DNA of 64,000 nt from Bianquea renquensis (GTDB taxonomy: Bacteria > Bacillota > Clostridia > Lachnospirales > Bianqueaceae), in contig NZ_JACRSQ010000003.1 of the NCBI RefSeq assembly GCF_014384895.1, positions 62,001-126,000 of the forward strand, read 5' to 3'. Numbering within the stretch: the stretch's first letter is position 1; every line of letters starts with the position of its first letter. Of this stretch, positions 48,651 through 56,306 are shown one piece after another. Below the pieces are notes generated by a model that was not told where the DNA came from, did not search any database, and saw only the letters and a list, made by a program, of their open reading frames with translations. A program made the position numbers and the translations under genes.

Positions 48651-49931
48651 ATGCGAATCGAGTCCATATCAACGCAGCTGCACAGCCCCGAGGCAACCGC
48701 TCTATTCCGGCAGCTGTACGGCGCCGACCGCGCCTCATCCAACGTTCTTCGCTACGAGCATCTAGCTCAGAAATTTGTTGAAACCTTTGGCAACATGGAG
48801 TTTGAGTATTTTAGTTCTCCCGGCCGAACAGAGATCAGCGGCAATCACACCGACCACAACCACGGGAAAATATTAGCGGGCAGCATTCATCTGGATTGCG
48901 TGGCTGTCGCCGCAAAAACTGATTCCGGTAGGATCACCATCGTGGACGAAACATATCAGGAGCGCTATGACCTATCCGTGACAGATCGAGTATCCAACGA
49001 GACCACAGGAACCCTCGCCCTGCTGAAAGGTCTTCTGGCCGGCTTTCAGGAAAGGGGACTGACCGTAGGCGGATTTAACGCCTATGTAGCCACGGACGTC
49101 ATCAGCGCCGCCGGCGTCAGCTCCTCCGCCTCATTTGAAATGTTGATCTGCTGTATTTTAAACACCTTCTACCACGACGGCGCTCTGGACGTGGTGACGC
49201 TGGCTAAAATCGGCAAATACGCCGAGAATCAGTACTGGAACAAACAGTCAGGGCTTCTCGACCAGTTATCCTGCGCCGTAGGGGGAATCATAACCATCGA
49301 TTTTGCCAACATCGACGCGCCGTCCATTCAGAAGGTAGACTTTAGCTTCGATGACGTGGGCTATGATCTTGTGATCGTCAACACAGGCAAGGGACATGCG
49401 GATCTCAGCGCGGAATACTCCTCCATCCCCACGGAAATGAAGGCGGTTGCAGCATATTTCGGATGCGAAACCCTATCGGAGGTTGCGCTGGACCAAGTGC
49501 GGGACAATGTGGACGCGCTGCGCAAAGCGGTGGGCGATCGCGCCGTACTCCGCGCTTTCCATTTCTTTACAGAAAATGAACGGGTCGAAGGGGAGATACT
49601 GGCCTTGCGGGAAAACCGTTTCGAAGACTTTTTGGATCTCGTAACCCGCTCCGGCAACTCCTCCTGGAAATGGCTCCAAAACTGCTACTCTATCTGCGAT
49701 TGTCAGGAGCAGTCCGTAACCCTCGCCCTTGCTTTGACTGAGCTGTATCTCGCAAAACTTGGGCAAGGCGCTTGCCGCGTCCACGGGGGCGGCTTTGCCG
49801 GCGTGATCATGGCGTTGCTTCCGAAGGGCGCGGTAGCGGATTACAGCGCCTATATGGAAAAAGCGCTGGGCAGCGGCTGCACCTACCCCATGCGGTTGCG
49901 CCCTCTAGGTTCCATCCGAGTCCCGTTTTAA
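48651..49931 (+). CDS. Galactokinase (GHMP family)
   Basis: The kinase is 426 residues from ATG 48651 (GAAAGGAG site); the frame extends 21 codons upstream over its promoter. It phosphorylates galactose at C1 for the Leloir pathway. The galactokinase signature GRTEISGNHTDHNHG (about 59-73) and the ATP loop SAAGVSSSASFEM are clear. The third GHMP motif is CRVHGGGFAGVIMAL. galT and galE are not adjacent. It would handle galactose from the alpha-galactosidase at 4-6 kb and from fucosylated galactosides. Confidence 0.88.
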   Translation: MRIESISTQLHSPEATALFRQLYGADRASSNVLRYEHLAQKFVETFGNMEFEYFSSPGRTEISGNHTDHNHGKILAGSIHLDCVAVAAKTDSGRITIVDETYQERYDLSVTDRVSNETTGTLALLKGLLAGFQERGLTVGGFNAYVATDVISAAGVSSSASFEMLICCILNTFYHDGALDVVTLAKIGKYAENQYWNKQSGLLDQLSCAVGGIITIDFANIDAPSIQKVDFSFDDVGYDLVIVNTGKGHADLSAEYSSIPTEMKAVAAYFGCETLSEVALDQVRDNVDALRKAVGDRAVLRAFHFFTENERVEGEILALRENRFEDFLDLVTRSGNSSWKWLQNCYSICDCQEQSVTLALALTELYLAKLGQGACRVHGGGFAGVIMALLPKGAVADYSAYMEKALGSGCTYPMRLRPLGSIRVPF

Positions 49932-50011
49932 GTTGACGGCTGTGGCGGCACCGCCTCACGGCGAATTTTCCCATAGGAGGAAATCCAGAATCGGAAACCT
50001 TCCCTCTTTTT

Positions 50012-51148
50012 TTATTCCCGTGTCGCCTTCAAGCCGTCGATAATCTCATTGTACACATCCATCTTCAAACCCGATACCACAGACAAAATATTCTGCGGAA
50101 TTCCTTCAACTCCGATGGCAGACACATCATACTGTCCCCCTGTCACACCCGTCCGAAATCCATACCGATTGAACGCGATCTCCTGGATTCGTTTATCGTT
50201 CAGGGCATCCACAAAGCGCGACCCCGCATCACTGAAGGAAATGATACAGTGGGAATTCCAGATGGTGGGGCTGGGGTAGAGGATGCGCATTGAGTCCTTA
50301 ACCTGGGCGTACCCCTCCGGGTTCGCGTTGGCAAAGTCGATGACGCTCTTCTCATAGTCTACGATCATGGGCTTCGCCCCGACGCCGGTTCGCAGATATA
50401 GGTCAAAGAGATCCGCCGGCGTGTTATTCATAAATCCCGACTTAATGTAGAAATTGGAAAGTTTGGGCATCGTCTGCAACAAACTGTCCTGGGTGATTTC
50501 GCCGCCGTTCATAATCGATGCCAAAAGGCCATAGTACGTTGCACCGGGGGAGGATGTCACAGGGTCTGTTGACGCAATGTTAATATTTCCATAAATACTG
50601 TCAAGACCAATATCACTCCACTTCTTTCCTTCATTGATATACTCCAAAAGTTTTGGCATATCGGTCACATAGTAAGTCCCGTTGTCCTCCGTCACAATCT
50701 TTTCTCTGATGAATGCGTCAACCACCACATCCCAGCTGTAAAAGACGATGGGCGTATTGAGCGCGATGGCCCCCTTCTTCTTCGCTAGCCGGGGCGCCTC
50801 TCCCTCCGCCGCTGGCAGCTGGTAGTACTCATAATAGCGCTGGTCAGAGAAAAAGACAAAGTCGTAATTCTTCGTCTGCCCATCGAGTTCATAGGTCAAT
50901 GGATCCTTAATCAACTTTCCGTTGCTCCAGGCATCATTTTTGACAACCAGGTTGTACTCTTCCAGTAAGATCCGATTCACCTCTTCATCCGCCAAAAAAT
51001 TCTCTTTTCCACCGCCTACAGCGCCGTAGATGACATCCCCCTTCTGGGATGCCCCTCCGATCAGACGGCTGATGAGAACCCCCGCGATGATAATGACAAC
51101 AAAAATTCCGATTCCAATGCCCAGCTTCTTACCATTTGTTTTCAACAT
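50012..51148 (-). CDS. Membrane-anchored solute-binding-like protein of the TelA cluster
   Basis: This 378-residue protein has an N-terminal anchor (about 9-28, GIGIGIFVVIIIAGVLISRL) and no lipobox. The outside part looks like a periplasmic-binding fold (YDFVFFSDQRYYEYY, IVFYSWDVVVDAFI, ASTDPVTSSPGATYYGLLASI, then MRILYPSPTIWNSHCIISF). The pattern resembles type-2 binding proteins. No permease or ATPase is near. It is the last gene of the TelA/vWA/XpaC operon, 10 bp after xpaC, so it is probably a sensor or ligand carrier of that system, not part of an importer. Fold call is moderate, function unknown. Confidence 0.65.
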   Translation of the reverse strand: MLKTNGKKLGIGIGIFVVIIIAGVLISRLIGGASQKGDVIYGAVGGGKENFLADEEVNRILLEEYNLVVKNDAWSNGKLIKDPLTYELDGQTKNYDFVFFSDQRYYEYYQLPAAEGEAPRLAKKKGAIALNTPIVFYSWDVVVDAFIREKIVTEDNGTYYVTDMPKLLEYINEGKKWSDIGLDSIYGNINIASTDPVTSSPGATYYGLLASIMNGGEITQDSLLQTMPKLSNFYIKSGFMNNTPADLFDLYLRTGVGAKPMIVDYEKSVIDFANANPEGYAQVKDSMRILYPSPTIWNSHCIISFSDAGSRFVDALNDKRIQEIAFNRYGFRTGVTGGQYDVSAIGVEGIPQNILSVVSGLKMDVYNEIIDGLKATRE

Positions 51149-51158
51149 ATCGTCCCCC

Positions 51159-51788
51159 TTAGACCGTCAGATCTGTATCTTGGCGCGCGCTCTTCTTAAA
51201 ATCCTCCTCTGTGAGGAGTCCATCCTGCTTGCAGGCGTTGGTCATGACTTCCATCTCCACCGATAGATCCAGCATATCGTCCTCAAAAAGATTCGCGTAC
51301 TGTTTATCCATGGCTTTCTTGATATCGCCCAGATATTTGCTGACCAATTGTTTCTGCTCTGGCTTGATCACGCCGCCCTCAATCCGCTCATATTTGCCGA
51401 GGATGCTATCCAGCGTGGGCAAATAGTATTTGAAAAACTTCCGAACCGCAGAAATATTTTCGGGTCTTGCTTTCAATTCTTTTAAAATATCCTGTATCGT
51501 TTTGAGGATGGCCGACGCTTGCCCTTTGATGTTGGGATCCCGAAGTTTTGCCACGTGCTGTTGAATTTCCTTCAAGTCCTCCTCGCCATCCCCCAGGATA
51601 TCCGCCAGCTCCTTCCCACTGTACCCGGAGATTTTGATGGTCCCAGAAGGGCGAAACAGTACAGCGAAGATGATAAAGGCCGCGATGCCTAGAACCAGAC
51701 CGATCACCAGATTTTTTCCGAGGAAAAACACCGCGAGAAATGTGACTCCCGCCGCGACGCCCGCGATAATATAGCGATTCTCATTCAT
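51159..51788 (-). CDS. XpaC-family membrane protein
   Basis: The 209-residue protein has two N-terminal membrane helices (about 6-25 and 28-46) and a cytoplasmic helical domain (GYSGKELADILGDGEEDLKEIQ, then LPTLDSILGKYERIEGG). This matches the XpaC/5-bromo-4-chloroindolyl-phosphate-hydrolysis family. That name comes from an early plate phenotype and is unlikely to describe the real job. XpaC proteins are regularly found next to TelA, as here. The gene starts 14 bp after the vWA gene. Confidence 0.82.
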   Translation of the reverse strand: MNENRYIIAGVAAGVTFLAVFFLGKNLVIGLVLGIAAFIIFAVLFRPSGTIKISGYSGKELADILGDGEEDLKEIQQHVAKLRDPNIKGQASAILKTIQDILKELKARPENISAVRKFFKYYLPTLDSILGKYERIEGGVIKPEQKQLVSKYLGDIKKAMDKQYANLFEDDMLDLSVEMEVMTNACKQDGLLTEEDFKKSARQDTDLTV

Positions 51789-51802
51789 GTCCGTCTTCCC
51801 CT

Positions 51803-53398
51803 CTAATTATATCCGCGGACTGCCTTAAACGCGGCGCGCAGATCGCTTTTTCCATCAAAAACTCTGCCCCCCACCGTTTCGGAGATCGTCTCCAGCTCTC
51901 TGGGATTCGCGTCTCCGAATGTGATCGAGTAGATTCCCACATCCTGGTCACAGCGCTCATATCGCTCCACCAGCTCATCCAGCTTCGTCACAAGGGATTC
52001 TCCGTCCGTCATTAAAACAATCGATACGGTATAGGCATTGTTGTCATAGGCTTCGACCAGATCCAGCGCCTTGATCAGGGGCGCATAGATGTCGGTCCCG
52101 CCACTCGCACTCAGCATGTAGATCTCGGTAAGCAGCTTCTGGCTCTCGCTCCCATTTCCACTGAACTCGTCTCCTGGCCGGCTGTCAAAGGGCAGGATGT
52201 AGATTTCATCCTTCTCGCTAAACTGTATGTAATCTTCCCCCGCTTGGTCAGGATTCAAAATATATTCCATGGCATCGTAAAGCTCTAACTGCCCCTCCCC
52301 TCTCATGCTTCCCGAAAAATCTAGGCAGAAGACAGTGACCGACGGCTTCTTCAGCTCTGTCTGATACAGCCGCATCGCCGCCTTGATTACATTGGAGGCG
52401 GGATAGTTGATGGGCGATAGATATCCATCCGTCTGGATTCCCCAATCGGGATTAAAGACCTCCGAATCTCCGTAGGGGTTTCGCCCGCCATATCCGGAGC
52501 GCCGCCCTGTGGCCGCTAACGCTTTCTGGCCTTCCACGCTGAGCAGATAGGATTGTAGCTTCTGAAAAATTTGCTGTTTCTTCTCGTTTCCATGGTCCAC
52601 ATAGGCGAAGGGAGCGTCGCTCAGGGACACGCCGTCCACAGGATAAAGGAGATACAGGGGCTCCCTTCCCTCTTCAACCAACTGCTGATTCAAATGGATG
52701 AACGAACTCTCATAATTGACCATGGCATTGTATTCGCCGCTGATAAATAGCTGGTTCAAGTATTCCTCGCTTCCGGATGAGCGCTTGACTCCGCTAAACA
52801 GACGGGTCAGCTTCTCTTGAAGCTGCAAGTCGCCGAGCATGGACTCCGTCAACACCTCCGGATTTCCCGCCAGAGTGCTCAGAAAGCCGAGATAGGCCGA
52901 CGCGCCGCTGTTGGTCTGGGTGGCAGACGGCATGAGGAAGGTTAGGTCCCCGGATTCCACCTTCGACACAATGTCCGCCATGTACACAGGGGTGTCCACA
53001 AACCCCAATTCCTGAGCTTTACTCTTGACAACGCCAAATACCACGGGGCTGATAAAAGTCGCCTTGGCATTTGTCACCGCCTGCGTTCCGTCCAGCATGT
53101 AGACCCAGATAGAGTTGGACAGCCATGCGGCGTCGTACTGACAGGATTCACTGTTGAGTGTATCCATCATATCCATGGTCGATGCCGTGTCAAACTCCAC
53201 GTCGATCTTTTCCTTCCCGGCAAAGTCCTGTAGAATCGCCGCGGCATCCTCATTCTCGGAACTGACCAGTATTCGAAAAATCCCCTTATCCCTCTCGCTC
53301 TCCTGCTGTTGTCTGACAATGGGAATCACCGCTGTGAAAATCAATACGACTACGATTCCAATAAACAGCAGGGATCCTTTCTTGTTGATCTCTTTCAT
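51803..53398 (-). CDS. Solute-binding domain fused to a vWA domain, membrane-anchored
   Basis: The 531-residue protein has an N-terminal anchor (about 9-27). A type-2 binding-protein domain follows (about 40-330: GIFRILVSSENEDAAAILQDF, VEFDTASTMDMMDTL, AYLGFLSTLAGNP, LLYPVDGVSLSDAPFAY). The C-terminal vWA domain (about 353-531) has the full metal-ion site: DFSGS near 360, Thr in SGGTDIY near 435, Asp in MTDGES near 467. Both domains should be outside the membrane. A ligand-binding domain fused to a protein-binding vWA domain suggests a receptor that docks a partner when metal or ligand is bound. It lies between telA and xpaC. Confidence 0.82.
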   Translation of the reverse strand: MKEINKKGSLLFIGIVVVLIFTAVIPIVRQQQESERDKGIFRILVSSENEDAAAILQDFAGKEKIDVEFDTASTMDMMDTLNSESCQYDAAWLSNSIWVYMLDGTQAVTNAKATFISPVVFGVVKSKAQELGFVDTPVYMADIVSKVESGDLTFLMPSATQTNSGASAYLGFLSTLAGNPEVLTESMLGDLQLQEKLTRLFSGVKRSSGSEEYLNQLFISGEYNAMVNYESSFIHLNQQLVEEGREPLYLLYPVDGVSLSDAPFAYVDHGNEKKQQIFQKLQSYLLSVEGQKALAATGRRSGYGGRNPYGDSEVFNPDWGIQTDGYLSPINYPASNVIKAAMRLYQTELKKPSVTVFCLDFSGSMRGEGQLELYDAMEYILNPDQAGEDYIQFSEKDEIYILPFDSRPGDEFSGNGSESQKLLTEIYMLSASGGTDIYAPLIKALDLVEAYDNNAYTVSIVLMTDGESLVTKLDELVERYERCDQDVGIYSITFGDANPRELETISETVGGRVFDGKSDLRAAFKAVRGYN

Positions 53399-53445
53399 GC
53401 ATCCTCCTCCCGCACCTTTTGGCGCTTCCCTCTAAACACAAGAAC

Positions 53446-53469
53446 GGCAGGGGAGCTGCCTCCCCCGCC
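53446..53469 (-). other. Intergenic hairpin between telA and the vWA gene
   Basis: On the minus strand GGCGGGGGAG-GCAG-CTCCCCTGCC forms a GC-rich 10-bp stem with one G-U pair, followed by GTTCTTGTG. The U-run is weak, so it may lower downstream expression or protect the telA message rather than stop transcription fully. Confidence 0.5.
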
Positions 53470-53488
53470 ATCATATTCACTCTCTGTA

Positions 53489-54637
53489 TCAGCTTCGGAT
53501 ATCCAGCAATTTTTGCTTTAACTCCGTCTCGATGCGGCCCAGCTCCGTCTCCGCCTCGCGCCGCCTCTGCCGGCCCTGATCCTGAATCTTCACCACCTCA
53601 TCCAGCGTTGAGATCAATTGCTGGTTCGTGTAGCGAAGGGTCTCCATATCCACGATGCCCCTCTCGCTCTCCTTGGCGGTCTCAATGGTCCCCTGCTTCA
53701 ACATGTCCGCATTTTTCTTCAGCAGCTCGTTGGTCATATTGGTGACTTCCCGCTGCGCTTCCATGGCCTCCTGTGAATGGGCGATTCCCAGGGCCAGAAC
53801 CATCTGACTCTTCCAGAGGGGGATCGTGTTGACGATGGACGACTGGATCTTCTCTGTCAGCAGCGTGCTATTCTGCTGGACAAGCCGTATCTGCGGGGCC
53901 ATCTGCATGGAGATAACCCGGGTCAGCTCCAGATCGTGCAGCTTCTTTTCGAAGCGGTCGCACTGGGAGGCGAAGTCATTCGCTGCCTGAGCGTCCTGGG
54001 GCAGATTCGAGGCCTTTGCCTTATTCTGAAGCTCCACCAAGGTGGTGGCGCGCTCGTTAGCCAACTTCTTCTTTCCCGCCACAATGTACATGGTCAGCTC
54101 TTTGAAATATGTCAGGTTCAGATCGTACATCTTATCCAGCATGGTGATGTCTTTCATCAGCTGAATCTGATGATCCTCCAGCATACCGCAAATTTTGTCA
54201 ACATTGACTTCCGCCTTATCGTACTTGGCTTTCATCTTCGCAACGGAATTCCCAGCCTTCTTGAAAATTCCGAGGAATCCTTTATCCTCCGGTTCCGCGG
54301 AAAATCCCTTCAATTCGACGACCAGATCGGTGATCATATCACCGACTTCCCCCAAATCCTTTGTCCGAACGCTCTCCAGCGCAGATTGGGAGAAATCTGC
54401 GATTTTCTTCTGGCTGGATGCACCGTATTGCAAAACGACAGCGGAATTCCGAAGATCGATCGTTTCGGAAAATTCCTCTACCATCTTTTTCTCTTCCTCT
54501 GTAAAATTACTCTCATCCATCTCCGTATCACCCTTGGGGATGGTGATCGCCGTCTCCTCCTCCGGCTCTAGCTTAAGCTCCGGTTTGGGCGCTCCATCGA
54601 GGGTCAGCGTGATCTTGTCATTCTGGCTATCTGCCAT
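53489..54637 (-). CDS. TelA-family protein (toxic anion resistance)
   Basis: The 382-residue, mostly helical cytoplasmic protein fits TelA/KlaA. An acidic N-terminal leader (EPEEETAITIPKGDTEMDESNF) is followed by coiled-coil-like helices. Conserved TelA segments such as NSTLLTEKIQSSIVNTIPLWKSQMVLALG and the ending DEVVKIQDQGRQRRREAE are visible. TelA proteins are tied to tellurite resistance and, in Gram-positives, to envelope or antimicrobial stress. The mechanism is unknown. It leads a four-gene operon with its own promoter and a GGAGG ribosome site. Confidence 0.9.
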   Translation of the reverse strand: MADSQNDKITLTLDGAPKPELKLEPEEETAITIPKGDTEMDESNFTEEEKKMVEEFSETIDLRNSAVVLQYGASSQKKIADFSQSALESVRTKDLGEVGDMITDLVVELKGFSAEPEDKGFLGIFKKAGNSVAKMKAKYDKAEVNVDKICGMLEDHQIQLMKDITMLDKMYDLNLTYFKELTMYIVAGKKKLANERATTLVELQNKAKASNLPQDAQAANDFASQCDRFEKKLHDLELTRVISMQMAPQIRLVQQNSTLLTEKIQSSIVNTIPLWKSQMVLALGIAHSQEAMEAQREVTNMTNELLKKNADMLKQGTIETAKESERGIVDMETLRYTNQQLISTLDEVVKIQDQGRQRRREAETELGRIETELKQKLLDIRS

Positions 54638-54741
54638 ACTATAACCTCCATTTGCCGTGGCGGCGGCTAAATTTACCGTGATGAACGGTGATTGCTTGTC
54701 ATACGTTGTTTTGAGCCTCTGTGCTCATCGCCTATGTGACC

Positions 54742-54770
54742 ATTATACTGTATTTTATTGAAAATAGCAA
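54742..54770 (-). promoter_or_regulatory. telA operon promoter
   Basis: On the minus strand TTGCTA (54770-54765), 17 bp, TATAAT (54747-54742), giving a leader of about 100 bases that contains a short ACCGT-N5-ACGGT hairpin (54675-54689). Confidence 0.7.
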
Positions 54771-54816
54771 CCTTTCCGTCAAGGTTCCCCGCAAATTTCT
54801 TTTGCGTGAACAAATG

Positions 54817-56271
54817 CTATAGCAAAAAGCGAAATAGCTGGAAGACAACGGACGTGATGGGGTAGAGGTATTTTCTGCTGCCCGACAGCACTAAGGGCTC
54901 CACTCCCTCCCTCGCCTCATAGTCTCCCTCAGGAGTGACTTTCAGAGATTGATCCCACATGGCCAACATGGCATCTTCCAGAGTCTCCGCAAACTCTTCT
55001 CCGTGAATGATCAACATCGTCTCGGTGTCAAGATAGGTGCTGCGCATGTCCAGGTTATAGGAGCCGATGATCGATAGATCCCCGTCCAGCAGCATGGACT
55101 TATTGTGCATGGAATGGTTTCCCTGAAACTCATAGACCGTAATCCCCGTATTCAGGATCTTCTCTTTGTTGAAAATGTAGTCGGAGGAACCCATAAAATT
55201 ATCCCCTCCCGCCACAGAATTCGTCAACATCTCGTAGTCGTCCAGGTCGCTCCCTATGGATTCCAGCGCCTTATACATGGCGTCGTTGAGCACCGCGTAG
55301 GGGGTCTGAATCCAAACTCTTGAGTCCGCTTCCTTCATCAGTTGCGTCAGCTGATACCACACCCACGGCTCCTTTGACATTTTGTGGATGGGATTATAGA
55401 TCAGGGATACTTTACGGGTTGGAACCGTCATCGCAACATAATCGGTGTCTGGATCAAAGAGCTCCTTTCGCTCTTCAAGAAGTCGCTGATGCGTCTCCCG
55501 GAGACTGGCCGCCGCCTCCTGAAGCTTCTCCTCCTTCCGCTTCGACACGCGGTCATACACAGTGGTACAGTCACCGCCATCCCAAAGGGAGGTGAAATAC
55601 GCCTCAATCTGTTGCCAGACGCTCCCTTCCTCCGGTTCTTTCCCACTCCCATTGTAGATTAGTACATCACGGTCGTAGCTCAGCACGTCGGGATTGTACT
55701 CCCCTAAGAAGTAATTCGATGAGTTTCGGCCGCCCAGCAGCAGGAATTTATTGTCGACGCAGATGAATTTGTCATGCATTCGGCCGATAAATGTCCAGGG
55801 CAGCAGCGGATTCGGGAGATTATAGAAGCGGATTTCAATATTGGGATGTGTTCCCAGCGCATAATTCTTCATATCCTTTCGCAGACTTTTAATGCCGGAA
55901 AGGCCATCCACCAAAATCTGAACCTTAACCCCCCTGTCCGCCGCTGCCAACATCATGGAATACAATTCTGTTCCGCTCTGGTCCGGCGACATGTCGAAGG
56001 TGGAAAAAAGGATTCGATCCTCAGCCTCGTTGAGAATTTTGAGGCGATACTCCAGCGCCTCCTGGCTTGTTTCCACCAACACCGCCCGGTCCGTTCCCAC
56101 CGTGTCACTGTAGAACGGATCTGTCGAGAACGATTGTTGGAATTCCTGGCTAACTTCCGGGAATCGGGCAAAGGGCAGCGTTGCTCCTAAAATCATATAG
56201 ACCAAAAGGGCAAGCAACGAATACCCTATGATTCTTCGGACCCATCGTTTCTTAGTAGCCGGTTTCTTCAT
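54817..56271 (-). CDS. Phospholipase D-family protein (cardiolipin synthase-like)
   Basis: The product is 484 residues from ATG 56271 (GAGGGATGG site); the frame runs much further upstream but that part is antisense-like shadow of the next gene. An N-terminal membrane anchor (about 13-35) is followed by two HKD motifs, MHDKFICVDNKFLLLGGRN near 165 and MHNKSMLLDGDLSIIGSYN near 390. These two make one active site for phosphatidyl transfer or hydrolysis. A long insert separates the halves. It differs from housekeeping cardiolipin synthases in having a single anchor. It lies upstream of telA and may take part in the same envelope response. Confidence 0.85.
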   Translation of the reverse strand: MKKPATKKRWVRRIIGYSLLALLVYMILGATLPFARFPEVSQEFQQSFSTDPFYSDTVGTDRAVLVETSQEALEYRLKILNEAEDRILFSTFDMSPDQSGTELYSMMLAAADRGVKVQILVDGLSGIKSLRKDMKNYALGTHPNIEIRFYNLPNPLLPWTFIGRMHDKFICVDNKFLLLGGRNSSNYFLGEYNPDVLSYDRDVLIYNGSGKEPEEGSVWQQIEAYFTSLWDGGDCTTVYDRVSKRKEEKLQEAAASLRETHQRLLEERKELFDPDTDYVAMTVPTRKVSLIYNPIHKMSKEPWVWYQLTQLMKEADSRVWIQTPYAVLNDAMYKALESIGSDLDDYEMLTNSVAGGDNFMGSSDYIFNKEKILNTGITVYEFQGNHSMHNKSMLLDGDLSIIGSYNLDMRSTYLDTETMLIIHGEEFAETLEDAMLAMWDQSLKVTPEGDYEAREGVEPLVLSGSRKYLYPITSVVFQLFRFLL

Positions 56272-56306
56272 AGTCCATCCCTCTTTCAACGTGAAACGGC
56301 TTCTGA

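Noticed and set aside
49932..50011. Terminator after galactokinase
   Set aside because: There is a run of seven T near 50,002-50,010, but no convincing stem could be drawn before it.
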